DNA from: Leptothoe sp034932105
Lineage (GTDB): Bacteria; Cyanobacteriota; Cyanobacteriia; Phormidesmidales; Phormidesmidaceae
Direction: 5' to 3'
DNA length: 64,000 nucleotides
Assembly: GCF_034932105.1 (NCBI RefSeq)
Contig: NZ_JAYGIG010000010.1
Coordinates: 20,510-84,509, forward strand
Position numbers and translations under genes: made by a program. How positions within the stretch are numbered: the first letter of the stretch is position 1; every line of letters starts with the position of its first letter. This document shows, piece after piece, positions 42,442-51,445 of the stretch. A model generated the notes under the pieces. It saw nothing but the letters and a program-made list of their open reading frames with translations. It was not told the DNA's origin and searched no databases.

Positions 42442-43026
42442 CTAGTCACCCACCTCAGCCATCTCAATTACTTCGCCGTCATAGTTCTTGACTAAAAAGT
42501 TTAATGGCCGTTCGCGACGAATTTTATGGCGTACTCCGTTGGCTTGCACCTGCAGTAAGAGCAGCTCCAGGCAGTCTCGATCAAAGCAAACATGGCGTTG
42601 CCGATCCTGATGCCCCCGGCTAGCTCCGGCAATCACATGGAGCTGGGTATTTTTCTTGAGCTGATACCAGAGGCCATCCGGGCTGCCAGCGCTGGGAGTG
42701 GCCGGGCGTGACAAGGTGCCCATGCCCATCATCGGCTCCATACCCATGCCTGCCCCCATGGTTTGCTCATAGTTGTAATAGTAGTGGAGAGGAACATCGG
42801 CCGCTGATAGATCCAGCATCCCCTCATAAAACTGGCGGGCCAGCTCTAAATCTGAGACCATCACCGTGTGCACCTTGGGGGCGCTGGTCAAAAACACCCA
42901 CATGGCACCCGCATAGGCCACCAGTAACATCACCATGATGCCTTGGGTGGAAACCAGGCTATCGAGGGGGAGTCCCTGCCAGATGGAAGCCAGGTGGGGT
43001 GAAGAAACGGTGGGGTAAAAAATCAT
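42442..43026 (-). CDS. glyoxalase/VOC-fold protein with N-terminal membrane segment
   Basis: The product has 194 residues. Residues about 30-48 (IMVMLLVAYAGAMWVFL) are hydrophobic. The remainder is a glyoxalase-like fold: HTVMVSDLELARQFYEGMLDL, then ADVPLHYYYNYEQ and HVCFDRDCLELLLLQVQANGV, with NYDGEVIEMAEV at the end. A Met/Gly-rich insertion (GAGMGMEPMMGMGTL) lies between the two halves. Membrane attachment is unusual for this fold. The substrate is unknown. Confidence 0.75.
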   Translation of the reverse strand: MIFYPTVSSPHLASIWQGLPLDSLVSTQGIMVMLLVAYAGAMWVFLTSAPKVHTVMVSDLELARQFYEGMLDLSAADVPLHYYYNYEQTMGAGMGMEPMMGMGTLSRPATPSAGSPDGLWYQLKKNTQLHVIAGASRGHQDRQRHVCFDRDCLELLLLQVQANGVRHKIRRERPLNFLVKNYDGEVIEMAEVGD

Positions 43027-43544
43027 GGGTGTCTTGGGGAAAACGATGCCCTTGGCCGCAGACCAGGGAGAACAGACCAGTCAGGTGGATCAGTTTGTGG
43101 GTTTACAATTTGTGGGTTTATCTGATGGACCCATTAGTTTGGCTTGACCCATCAGATAGGTCCAGTCATAAATCCACTCAGATAGACCCATCAGATTATA
43201 TTTGGAACCAGGGTGGAGGCCCAGGGAGTCCCAGGGGGCTAGTTACAACTGGTTACATAAAAACAGGGTGGCTAGCAGTCTGGCTGCCCCTAGTGTATCA
43301 AGGGGAAAACCACCTGGCAGGTAGGGCCTTGCCGGGTTAACCGATCCATTCCCGTGGGGTTGCCATGGCTATTTCACCCTCCCGGGTAGCCGTAATGGAC
43401 CAATTCCCAGCTTGAATTTCCCCCTAATCTTTAAGATTCGATGGATCCTGGGTATAGTAGTGGCTATTTATACGGTAGTCTCAATCTGGTGCATACCGGT
43501 CTGTCCAGACTGCCGGTCATTAGCGAAGTTCCGTTCGCAGTATT
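43027..43544. other. intergenic region with a cluster of short repeats
   Basis: About 520 bp without a gene. TTTGTGGGTTTA occurs at 43094 and 43109 (period 15). GACCCATCAGAT occurs at 43146 and 43185, and its inverted form ATCTGATGG at 43120-43128, so a 10-bp hairpin (43119-43128 with 43149-43158) can form. An imperfect hairpin ACCGG/CCGGT lies at 43495-43518 near the sigma-like gene start. Confidence 0.55.
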
Positions 43545-44267
43545 GTGGATATTCCTAACTTTCCTGAATGTGATCATGCCATTGTAAAGTCGCTCTTTGA
43601 ATACAGCGACTACGAGCTTGTGCAGCTGTTAAAGCAGCATCCCGATGAAGGCAAGTATTTTACGGCGATGTTTTGCCGTTATAGCCCGGTGGTCTATACG
43701 CTGATTCGTCATTCGGCTCGGTCTACGGTGCAGTCCGAGTACCTGTTTGCCCTGACCTGGCGACACATCTTATATGAGCTTAGTGGTCTGGACCTGCCAA
43801 TTGATCCCCCGGCCAACTTTTCGTTGCAGGCTTGGTTGGTGAATTTGACCGCCGCCTGTATTAACCAGGCGTCCCTGCCAGATGTGGAAGAGATTCACTA
43901 CAACCTCCAGGAGGCCTCACCCCCCCTGTGGTGCTATGTCACCCGATCCCTCGAACGGCTTCAACCCCTCCATCGTCTAGTCATTGTGATGGCTCAAACG
44001 TTTCGGTGGAGTAACACCCGGATTGCGGCCTATTTGCAGGCGGAGGGGCAGCGCATTTCGCCTAAGTCGGTAGCGGTGTTACTGACCGATGCCCAGAATT
44101 CTTTGAATGCTGCTTTACCCAGTGATATTCAAGCAATTTACTTTGGGGATACTGATGCTACTGCTGAGGACGATTTAGGCGGGGAGCTGACCGATCTATT
44201 GGATTTGTCTGATTTGAATTTGTCTGATCTTGAGCTGGACCAGCCCAATCTAGCTTCAGAAGCTTAA
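43545..44267 (+). CDS. sigma-70-like (ECF-type) protein, cyanobacterial family
   Basis: The product has 240 residues from GTG 43545. The region FCRYSPVVYTLIRHSARSTVQSEYLFALTWRHILYEL resembles sigma region 2. LERLQPLHRLVIVMAQTFRWSNTRIAAYLQAEGQRISPKSVAVLL resembles region 4 with a helix-turn-helix. The last 40 residues are Asp/Leu-rich (LDLSDLNLSDLELDQ), probably disordered. I recognise this as a conserved cyanobacterial family usually annotated as a sigma-70-like factor; true promoter specificity is unknown. A TPR gene follows on the same strand. Confidence 0.7.
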   Translation: MDIPNFPECDHAIVKSLFEYSDYELVQLLKQHPDEGKYFTAMFCRYSPVVYTLIRHSARSTVQSEYLFALTWRHILYELSGLDLPIDPPANFSLQAWLVNLTAACINQASLPDVEEIHYNLQEASPPLWCYVTRSLERLQPLHRLVIVMAQTFRWSNTRIAAYLQAEGQRISPKSVAVLLTDAQNSLNAALPSDIQAIYFGDTDATAEDDLGGELTDLLDLSDLNLSDLELDQPNLASEA

Positions 44268-44344
44268 TAGTTTCCAGCGGCTTAAGGGTCCCAGGGTATG
44301 TTTGAGTTTTTGTCTGAGTTTTTGCAATAGGGAGAGACCTGGTT

Positions 44345-45385
44345 GTGCACCGCACAGTTCGCTTTGGTTACGGGTTAATAGTGCTGATGGCGTTGGTGGG
44401 CATGCCCCCAGCCTATGGTCAGGATAGTCTGGATGACCAGCTGCGGCAGCCGGTCAATCGTGAGGCTGTGAACCAAAAGCGCGATGTGGCTGACCAGCTG
44501 TTGCGGTTGGGGGAGCGTCAGGCTGACCAGGGAGACTATCAGTCCGCGTTGCAGGCTTGGGGGCAAGCGGTGGAGCTCTATTATGACATTGGGGACACGG
44601 CCGCCATGGAGCGGGGCTATGGCAACATTGGCAGCGCCTATGCCCAGCTGGGGGACTATGGCCAAGCGGAAACAGCGGTGCGGCGTCAACTTGCGATCGC
44701 TCGGGACAACCAAAGCTTCAGCACCCAAATATTTGCCTGGAACACCCTGGGCACCCTCAGGCTGCAGCGCGGGGCCATAGAGTCAGCTGCTACCGCCTAT
44801 GAAGAAGCCCTGAACATTGCCTATAGTGTTTCAAATTTTGATGGCATTGGCCTCTCCCTCAGCAATCTGGGTCTTTTGGCGGCGGGCCAAGGGGATTATG
44901 CTACCGCCATTGACTATTACGAAGTGGCAGGGAGCTATCGTGTCCGAGCCGGTAATATTGTGGGTCGGGCCAACACCAGCAATAACCTGGGGGATGCCTA
45001 TTTCGCCCAGGGCGAACAGGTAAAAGCAATTGGCGCCTATCGCCTAGGCTTGGCCTATGGCCGAGATAGCAACGATGTGGCGTCCCAGCTCCAGGCCATT
45101 GATGGTTTGATCGATGTCTATAGCGAGGATGGTGACTGGACCCAGGTCCGTTCCTATCTCGATGAACGCATTGCCCTCACCCTCAACAGTGGCAACGACT
45201 GGGACCGTTTGATTACCTTGAAGCGTTTGGGCGAGTTTTATGAAGCGACGGGGGACTTGGACTCAGCCTACCAGCAGTATCAGCAGGCCTATGCCCTAGC
45301 GCGTGCCCTGGAACAAACCAGCCTGGAAGTGGAACTGTTTAATCGGTTGTTGAGTTTTCAGGACCGCCAAGGCAGTAGCAATTAA
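44345..45385 (+). CDS. exported TPR-repeat protein
   Basis: The product has 346 residues from GTG 44345. A signal peptide (LIVLMALVGMPPAYG, cut before QDS) is followed by seven or eight TPR/Sel1-like repeats: AYAQLGDYGQAETAVRRQLA, AATAYEEALNIAYSVSN and NLGDAYFAQGEQVKAIGAYRL. It is likely a periplasmic scaffold. The stop codon overlaps the trmD start (TAATG at 45383-45387), so translation of the two is probably coupled. Confidence 0.82.
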   Translation: MHRTVRFGYGLIVLMALVGMPPAYGQDSLDDQLRQPVNREAVNQKRDVADQLLRLGERQADQGDYQSALQAWGQAVELYYDIGDTAAMERGYGNIGSAYAQLGDYGQAETAVRRQLAIARDNQSFSTQIFAWNTLGTLRLQRGAIESAATAYEEALNIAYSVSNFDGIGLSLSNLGLLAAGQGDYATAIDYYEVAGSYRVRAGNIVGRANTSNNLGDAYFAQGEQVKAIGAYRLGLAYGRDSNDVASQLQAIDGLIDVYSEDGDWTQVRSYLDERIALTLNSGNDWDRLITLKRLGEFYEATGDLDSAYQQYQQAYALARALEQTSLEVELFNRLLSFQDRQGSSN

Positions 45386-46092
45386 TGCGGTTTGACCTGA
45401 TCAGTTTATTTCCTGACTTTTTTATATCGCCGCTCCAGTCGGGGCTAATTGGTAAAGCCCTGGAGCGAGATATTGCCCAGGTGCACATCACTAACCCTCG
45501 GGATTTCACCACCGATAAACACCATAAGGTTGACGATGAACCCTATGGGGGGGGCGTCGGCATGGTGATGAAAATCGACCCGATTATAGCGGCCCTGGAA
45601 AGCCTGCCCCAGCAACCTCGCCGGGAAGTGGTCTTAATGACCCCCCAGGGGGAGCCCATGGCCCAATCCATGTTTTGGCAATGGGCCACCAACCTCGATC
45701 AGCTGATCGTCATTTGTGGCCATTACGAAGGCATTGATGAACGTATTCTCAATGTGGTGACGCGGGAAGTCTCCCTGGGTGATTTTGTCCTCACCTGTGG
45801 TGAGATCCCAGCCCTGGCGTTACTCAATGGTGTGATGCGTCTGCTACCAGGCACTGTGGCAAAGCGAGATTCGTTGCACTACGACAGTTTCGAGGCCGGG
45901 CTATTGGACTATCCCCACTACACCCGCCCAGCTGAATTTCGCGGCTGGGCCGTGCCAGACGTGCTGCGTTCAGGCAACCATGCCGCCATTGACCAATGGC
46001 GACGGCAGCAGCAGATTGAGCGTACCCGCGAGCGTCGCCCGGATCTTTATGAGCGCTGGCAGCAGCAGGAATGGGAAAATAAGCCTGAGTAA
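45385..46092 (+). CDS. trmD: tRNA (guanine-37-N1)-methyltransferase
   Basis: The product has 235 residues. The knotted SPOUT fold is recognised from MRFDLISLFPDFF, the DDEPYGGGVGMVMK loop, LIVICGHYEGIDERIL, the SLGDFVLTCGEIPALALLNGVMRL segment (SAM and active site) and the C-terminal R-rich helix. It methylates G37 next to the anticodon and prevents frameshifts. It overlaps the TPR gene by one base of the start codon and lies 49 bp ahead of ispF. Confidence 0.97.
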   Translation: MRFDLISLFPDFFISPLQSGLIGKALERDIAQVHITNPRDFTTDKHHKVDDEPYGGGVGMVMKIDPIIAALESLPQQPRREVVLMTPQGEPMAQSMFWQWATNLDQLIVICGHYEGIDERILNVVTREVSLGDFVLTCGEIPALALLNGVMRLLPGTVAKRDSLHYDSFEAGLLDYPHYTRPAEFRGWAVPDVLRSGNHAAIDQWRRQQQIERTRERRPDLYERWQQQEWENKPE

Positions 46093-46141
46093 GCACAAAA
46101 GACTCTTTGTTTAAGCTTTTTACCCCCCTGAGGATTACCCC

Positions 46142-46627
46142 ATGAGTATTCGCATTGGTAATGGCTACGATATTCATCGTCTGGGGCCTGGGCGGCCTTT
46201 GATTTTAGGCGGAGTTACCATTCCCCATACCCTGGGTCTGGTGGGCCATAGCGATGCCGATGTGCTCACCCATGCCATTATGGATGCCCTATTGGGGGCC
46301 TTGAGCCTAGGGGATATTGGGCTTTACTTTCCCCCCACCGATGACCAGTGGAAGGGGGCCGATAGCCTGGAACTGTTAGACCAAGTGCATCAAATGGTGC
46401 AGGCAAAGGGCTGGTCCATTGGCAATTTGGATACGGTGGTGGTGGCCGAACAACCCAAGCTCAAACCCCACATTGCCAAGATGCAGACCCGGCTGGCGGA
46501 GCGACTCGCCATCGCCCCTGATCAAGTGGGTATCAAAGCGACCACCAATGAAAAATTAGGGCCAACCGGTCGTGAGGAAGGTATTGCAGCCTATGCTGTT
46601 GTGCTGCTTATGCAACTGAAAAATTAG
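46142..46627 (+). CDS. ispF: 2-C-methyl-D-erythritol 2,4-cyclodiphosphate synthase
   Basis: The product has 161 residues. Family motifs are IRIGNGYDIHRLGPGRPLIL (metal ligands DxH), GHSDADVLTHAIMDALLGA, DIGLYFPPTD and the C-terminal GIAAYAVVLL. It forms the cyclodiphosphate in the MEP pathway. Its last 68 bp (46549-46616) are duplicated in tandem immediately downstream, and the stop codon TAG is read from the junction of the two copies (AAATTAG), so the last residues KN come from the duplicate. Confidence 0.96.
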   Translation: MSIRIGNGYDIHRLGPGRPLILGGVTIPHTLGLVGHSDADVLTHAIMDALLGALSLGDIGLYFPPTDDQWKGADSLELLDQVHQMVQAKGWSIGNLDTVVVAEQPKLKPHIAKMQTRLAERLAIAPDQVGIKATTNEKLGPTGREEGIAAYAVVLLMQLKN

Positions 46628-46684
46628 GGCCAACTGCTTGTGGGGGGAGGATTATAGCCTACACCGTTGGGCTGCCCATGCAAG
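46549..46684 (+). repeat. 68-bp tandem duplication of the ispF 3-prime end
   Basis: Unit 1 (46549-46616) is coding; unit 2 (46617-46684) follows directly. The first 18 bp (TGAAAAATTAGGGCCAAC) are identical, and the rest differ at scattered sites with two compensating one-base indels. Unit 2 is non-coding apart from its first 11 bases, which supply the final codons and stop. Confidence 0.9.
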
Positions 46685-46918
46685 CATACGCATTTAATGA
46701 CTATTAATTGTGTTAAAAAGTTTTTAAGAGCACATAAATGTTATTTCGTTTTTCTTAAAATCTGTGAATGTTTTAAGATGGCTTGTGCAGATATTGCCAA
46801 CGTATGAGGTATTGGCGCACTTTCCTATTTTCTGAAGCAACGCTGTGTTGGTTTGGATGGTATGGGAAGAGTTCTAAGCAATATCCGATCGTACAGACAT
46901 AGGGTGTCGAGGTGTTTT
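46685..46918. other. ispF to BON-like gene intergenic region
   Basis: Following the duplicated ispF end, about 230 bp that turn AT-rich at 46700-46800, which suits a promoter for the downstream gene. Nothing more specific was recognised. Confidence 0.4.
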
Positions 46919-47266
46919 ATGGATGGTTCAACTACTGCAACTGCTTTGAAGAGGGCCTATGCGCCCTGTCAGTTGGATGGTAATCAACTCTTTCGGAGTC
47001 AGTTATTTGCCACGATTCCTCCAGAGCGGATTGGACTGAAGGGGGAATTCGACTACTACGGGTTGTCTAAGCGGGTGTCCCATTACCTGAGGGCTAATGT
47101 GGACGATGCTAGGTATTTGAAAGTGCGACAGCGTGGACGGGTTGTGGTGTTGAGTGGTCACCTGGGGTCCCCCTACCAACTACGTCAGATCATTGATCTG
47201 GCTCGATCAGTCCATGGGGTGGATGAGGTAGAAACCTCAGGCATTGCCGTGGCTGAGGCTTGTTAA
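46919..47266 (+). CDS. small protein with BON-like domain
   Basis: The product has 115 residues from ATG 46919, chosen because GAGG (46909-46912) lies 6 nt upstream; the frame extends to 46853. The last 65 residues (LSKRVSHYLRANV, then LKVRQRGRVVVLSGHLGS, then VHGVDEVETSGI) fit the BON pattern: helix, V-x-V-x-x-x-x-V-V-L-x-G strand, helix, GV-x-x-V. BON domains bind phospholipid or peptidoglycan. There is no signal peptide, which is unusual for the family. A standalone gene. Confidence 0.65.
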   Translation: MDGSTTATALKRAYAPCQLDGNQLFRSQLFATIPPERIGLKGEFDYYGLSKRVSHYLRANVDDARYLKVRQRGRVVVLSGHLGSPYQLRQIIDLARSVHGVDEVETSGIAVAEAC

Positions 47267-47351
47267 GCAGCATTCAAGCTTGTTCCGCCGAGTTTCTCCC
47301 AGCAGGCTTTGCAATCACCTATGGCCTTGGCTGGTTTTTTAGATTTAGTCT

Positions 47352-48278
47352 TTAGGAAATTGTGTCGGTGACCTGGTCAGGGGCGATGCTCAGCCTAACC
47401 AGGGATAGGGCTAAGATGATGATGAATAGCACCAGTCCTATGGTGCAGGCGTAGCTCATTTCTAGATCCACAAAGGCCTGTTCGTAAACGTAGTAGACCA
47501 CGGTTTTGGAGCTACTGCGGGGGCCCCCTTGGGTCATGATGTAGATTTCTTCAAAAACTTTGGTGGCCGATATGGCAGAAATGACGGCCACAAGAAATAT
47601 GTAAGGACGCATCAGCGGCAGGGTAATGTCCCAATGTTTGCGCCACTGGTCGGAACCATCGATGGCGGCAGCCTCGTACAGGTCTGCGGGGATGCCCTGC
47701 AATCCGGCTAAGTAGATCACCATGTAGTATCCCAGCCCCTTCCAGATGGTGACGGCCATTACACTAAACAGGGCCAGGTTTGGACTGGTGAGCCAGGGGA
47801 TCCGAATGGTCTGGCCCGTGATGCTGCTGAAGAGCTGATTCAGCAGGCCGGTTTCGGCATATAGCCACCGCCAGGCAATGCCAGCTACCACCATGGAGAT
47901 GACGACGGGGGTGTAGTAGGCGACGCGAAACCAGGAGATGCCCTTGAGTTTTTGGTTGACTAGGATGGCCAGGAGGAGGGGTGCGATCGCAAGTATCGGC
48001 ACCACCCCCATGAGATACACCAACGTGTTACCCAAGGTTTGCCAAAATGTCTTGTCCCGCCATAGGCGCACAAAGTTGTCCCCCCCTACCCATAGGGGCG
48101 GCTGGGTAATGTCATAGCCATATTCAGTAAAGCTCAAGTAAAAGGCCTGCAGCGCTGGCCAAAATACTGTGAAACTCAGCACCAGCAACGCTGGGGCCAA
48201 AAACGCATAGGGAATTCCCCAGCGGGGAAACGGCGGCAGTGACTGCGGCAATAGCCAAGGGATAAACGAACGCTTCAT
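47352..48278 (-). CDS. sugar-type ABC transporter permease (MalF/UgpA family)
   Basis: The product has 308 residues and six membrane segments. The ATPase-docking EAA loop is YEAAAIDGSDQWRKHWDITLP (about residues 205-225). The periplasmic loop PLWVGGDNFVRLWRDKTFWQ and the end KVFEEIYIMTQGGP are typical of carbohydrate permeases. It is likely a component for uptake of a sugar or glucosylglycerol-type solute. No partner permease, binding protein or ATPase lies beside it, so the rest of the transporter is elsewhere. Confidence 0.9.
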   Translation of the reverse strand: MKRSFIPWLLPQSLPPFPRWGIPYAFLAPALLVLSFTVFWPALQAFYLSFTEYGYDITQPPLWVGGDNFVRLWRDKTFWQTLGNTLVYLMGVVPILAIAPLLLAILVNQKLKGISWFRVAYYTPVVISMVVAGIAWRWLYAETGLLNQLFSSITGQTIRIPWLTSPNLALFSVMAVTIWKGLGYYMVIYLAGLQGIPADLYEAAAIDGSDQWRKHWDITLPLMRPYIFLVAVISAISATKVFEEIYIMTQGGPRSSSKTVVYYVYEQAFVDLEMSYACTIGLVLFIIILALSLVRLSIAPDQVTDTIS

Positions 48279-48425
48279 CTAAATAGGGAGGACCTAAGAA
48301 TAGGGAAGGCCTAAGATTAACTCCTCCCAGCATAAGGGATGAAATACCTGTAATTGTGTTCGTTTATGGGCCGGATGGTGGGCTGTGCCCACCCTACATA
48401 TTGTCCGAATGGTCGGCCGCCTACC

Positions 48426-49133
48426 CTACAGAAATTGTCGATAATCCTGACCCAAAAATAAGGCCCTCTCAGCATTGCGCCGTCGAGTCAGACCCGCCAA
48501 TACCCGTCCGCCCGCTCGGTTCCAGCGGGGAAATTCGTCAGCTGCCCCGGTGATATCGCGGTTATTGAGCTTCCTGAGTAAGGTGGAGCTACGCATCGCT
48601 CCGGAGCCCACGTTATAGGTAAATGACACCAGGGCTGCAAACTGATTGTCATTAATCGGCACCCGCACCGCTTGATTAACATCCTGTTCAAATCGAGCCA
48701 GATCGTTTTTTATCAGCGCTTCCGCCTGGGCTTCAGTAATTTCCTGGCCCGGTTTTACCCCTCGGGTTGTGCCATAGCCAATCGTCCACACCCCCACCGC
48801 ATCCTGATAAGCCTTTAACCGCAGCCCTTCAAATGACTTAATCAAACCGATGCCGCTGGCATTCGTCTGTCTTGATGAACTACTGGGGGGACTCTGGATT
48901 GGGCTAGGGGGGCTGGCGGGTTCTTGAGGGAGCGGTTTGGGCTCAGGGCCGGTTTGGGAAACGGTCATGCCACGGGGAGAGTCGCCCCGACTAAACCACA
49001 ATTTCATGCCACTGACATTAAGTACTCTCTCATTGGGGTTCGATTTAGAGGGATACTTAGAAATTTTGGAGATATAGTGTCCTCCCTGCATCAGATAGAT
49101 CGCCGTATCCGTTTCTTTGATCCAAGTGCCCAT
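48426..49133 (-). CDS. GH24 phage-type lysozyme with unfamiliar N-terminal domain
   Basis: The product has 235 residues. The C-terminal 145 residues are a GH24 lysozyme: FEGLRLKAYQDAVGVWTIGYG with E102, D111 and T117 in the T4-lysozyme spacing, followed by ALVSFTYNVGSGAM and RRRNAERALFLG. Residues 1-62 form a separate domain (GTWIKETDTAIYLMQGGHYISK, then VLNVSGMKLWFSRGDSPRG) and a Pro/Ser linker joins the two. There is no signal peptide or holin, and no prophage genes surround it, so it is a cellular or domesticated enzyme. Confidence 0.88.
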   Translation of the reverse strand: MGTWIKETDTAIYLMQGGHYISKISKYPSKSNPNERVLNVSGMKLWFSRGDSPRGMTVSQTGPEPKPLPQEPASPPSPIQSPPSSSSRQTNASGIGLIKSFEGLRLKAYQDAVGVWTIGYGTTRGVKPGQEITEAQAEALIKNDLARFEQDVNQAVRVPINDNQFAALVSFTYNVGSGAMRSSTLLRKLNNRDITGAADEFPRWNRAGGRVLAGLTRRRNAERALFLGQDYRQFL

Positions 49134-49234
49134 AAATAACTCTCTTCTGCTCTATTGGTTGTTTTTACCCAAACTTTACTGTATCTAGATGGCTAGAATA
49201 AGAAGGAGAATGATCACGAAATTTTAGTTTGCCC

Positions 49235-50536
49235 ATGGTTGTGACATCAGTACCCCCCGAAATCACTAACCAACCCGTTGTAAAACGGCTGGCTAATGGT
49301 CTAACGATCATCGCTGAACAAATGCCGACAGCCGCTGTTAATCTCAACATCTGGCTCCGGGTAGGCTCTCGGGTAGAGTCCGACGCCATTAACGGCATGG
49401 CCCATTTTCTCGAGCACATGATCTTTAAGGGCACGCCCCAACTCCAATGTGGTGAGTTTGAGCGCCTCATCGAAGAACGGGGTGCAATCACTAACGCCGC
49501 CACTAGCCAAGACTATACCCACTACTACATCACCACTGCTCCCCAAGATTTTGCCAAGTTAGCTCCGCTACAAGTGGAGCTTTTGCTTAATGCCAATTTA
49601 CATGATGGTGACTTTGAACGAGAACGGCCAGTTATTTTAGAAGAAATCCGTCGCTCAGAAGACAATCCACGGCGGCGGGTATTTCAGCATTCGATGACTT
49701 TAAACTTTGATCAGCTGCCCTATCGACGCACAGTGCTAGGCCCCACATCGGTGATTGAACAGCTGTCCGCCAAGCAAATGCGCGATTTTCATCGGCGCTG
49801 GTATCAACCCCAAAATATGACCGCTGTGGTGGTGGGTGATTTACCCGTTGATCAGTTGATTGCCACCGTCGAACAAAGTTTTGAACAGGCCCTTGCCCAT
49901 CGCCATCAGGAAAGTATTACGGAGCCTTTAGAAGGGATGCCGGTGAGCACCCCCGAAGAACCGTTTGAGTCTATTTCCCGAGTTGACTACACCGATGCTA
50001 CATTGCAGCAGGCGCGGCTGGTGATCAGCTGGCGCGTGCCGGGCCTGAGGCAGCTATCGGAAACCTATGCCTTGGACGTGGTGGCCTCGATCTTAGGCCA
50101 GGGACGCACAGCTCGCCTGGTGCAGGATCTACGGGAAACCCGTGCCCTCGTGAACAGTATTTCCGCCAGTAACATCACCTACGGGGAGCAGGGGGTATTT
50201 TATCTCTCTGCGAATCTGGCTACGGAACAGCTAGAAGCGGTTGAACTGTTGGTTTTAGAGCATATCCAGCGCCTTCACGATGAGCCCGTCAGTGAGGCTG
50301 AACTCAAGCGGGTGCGCACCCAGGTCGCCAATCGCTATGTCTTCGGGAATGAAACTTCCAGTGACCGTGCCAGTATGTATGGCTACTACCATGCGCTGAC
50401 CGGCGATATTGAGAACGCCCTCAATTATCCAGCGGAGATTAAATCGGTTGATGCGGAGATGATTCAGGCCGCAGTGCGGCAGTACTTGCCGGTGACGGCC
50501 TACGGAGCGCTCAGACTGCAGCCTGAAGCTAACTAA
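49235..50536 (+). CDS. M16-family zinc peptidase
   Basis: The product has 433 residues from ATG 49235; a TTG two codons upstream is also possible. The inverted zinc motif HFLEH is at about residues 57-61, with the downstream Glu ligand in RPVILEEIRRSED. Second-domain features are LSETYALDVVASILGQGRTARLVQDLRE and the R/Y pair near the C terminus (NRYVFGNETSS). It is a processing-peptidase-like enzyme, possibly cytoplasmic or periplasmic. A fructosamine-kinase gene follows 18 bp later. Confidence 0.93.
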   Translation: MVVTSVPPEITNQPVVKRLANGLTIIAEQMPTAAVNLNIWLRVGSRVESDAINGMAHFLEHMIFKGTPQLQCGEFERLIEERGAITNAATSQDYTHYYITTAPQDFAKLAPLQVELLLNANLHDGDFERERPVILEEIRRSEDNPRRRVFQHSMTLNFDQLPYRRTVLGPTSVIEQLSAKQMRDFHRRWYQPQNMTAVVVGDLPVDQLIATVEQSFEQALAHRHQESITEPLEGMPVSTPEEPFESISRVDYTDATLQQARLVISWRVPGLRQLSETYALDVVASILGQGRTARLVQDLRETRALVNSISASNITYGEQGVFYLSANLATEQLEAVELLVLEHIQRLHDEPVSEAELKRVRTQVANRYVFGNETSSDRASMYGYYHALTGDIENALNYPAEIKSVDAEMIQAAVRQYLPVTAYGALRLQPEAN

Positions 50537-50554
50537 GATACGGTCTCCATAACT

Positions 50555-51445
50555 ATGTCTCGATCTGGAAAATTCGACTGGGCTGATATTTCTGCCCACA
50601 TCAGTCGAGTGACTGGGCAACCCTTTCACGGCCAATCGTCGCGCTCCGTAGGCGGTGGCTGTATCAACCAAGCCTATGGCCTGGGCGATGGTCAGATGAC
50701 ATTCTTTATTAAGCTCAATCAGGCTAGCAAGCTGGCGATGTTTGAGGCTGAGCTGGCGGGTCTCAAAGAAATGCATCAGAGTCAAACCATTCGGGTGCCA
50801 CAGCCACTGTGCTGTGGTTTATCGGGGGGGAGCGCCTACATTGTGATGGAGTGGTTGGACCTGGGAGGTGGTGAGGGTGCCTGGGCTACCATGGGACGCA
50901 ATTTGGCAGCCATGCATCGGATCTCCAGTGATCTGGGCTTTGGTTGGCAGCGGTCTAACACCATTGGCGAGACTCACCAGCCCAATGACTGGCAGGAGAG
51001 TTGGTTGACCTTCTGGCGGGATCAGCGCTTAGGATATCAGTTTAGTTTGGCCAAACGACGGGGTGGTTCGTTTCCTCAGCAGCAGGCACTGTTAGAGGCG
51101 TTGCCTGAGCTGTTGGCTGGCCATGATCCTGTGCCGTCTTTAGTACATGGCGATCTGTGGTCTGGGAATGCGGCCGTTACTACGGCAGGGGAGCCTGTGA
51201 TTTTTGATCCAGCTACCTACTATGGCGATCGCGAAGTGGATATTGCTATGACAGAGCTGTTTGGCCGGTTTCCCACGGCCTTTTATAACGGCTATGATGC
51301 GGTTTATCCGTTGTCAGAGGGCTATGGCACCCGTAAGGTGCTTTACAACCTCTATCACATCCTCAATCACTTCAATTTATTTGGCGGTGGTTATGCAGCT
51401 CAAGCCAATCGGATGATTCAGCAGCTATTGGCCAACGTGAATTAA
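50555..51445 (+). CDS. fructosamine kinase family protein
   Basis: The product has 296 residues. The aminoglycoside-phosphotransferase-like fold is seen: SVGGGCINQAYGL (nucleotide loop), FFIKLN (Lys), LVHGDLWSGNAAV (catalytic HGD) and VIFDPATYYGDREVDIAMTELFG (metal site DPA, then GDRExD), as in FN3K. The family phosphorylates ketoamines on glycated proteins so that they break down. It is probably co-transcribed with the M16 peptidase, hinting at protein quality control, which is inference. Confidence 0.93.
   Translation: MSRSGKFDWADISAHISRVTGQPFHGQSSRSVGGGCINQAYGLGDGQMTFFIKLNQASKLAMFEAELAGLKEMHQSQTIRVPQPLCCGLSGGSAYIVMEWLDLGGGEGAWATMGRNLAAMHRISSDLGFGWQRSNTIGETHQPNDWQESWLTFWRDQRLGYQFSLAKRRGGSFPQQQALLEALPELLAGHDPVPSLVHGDLWSGNAAVTTAGEPVIFDPATYYGDREVDIAMTELFGRFPTAFYNGYDAVYPLSEGYGTRKVLYNLYHILNHFNLFGGGYAAQANRMIQQLLANVN

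Noticed and set aside
48426..49133. Prophage suspected from the GH24 lysozyme
   Set aside because: Neighbours are an ABC permease and an M16 peptidase; no holin, terminase, capsid or integrase is present.
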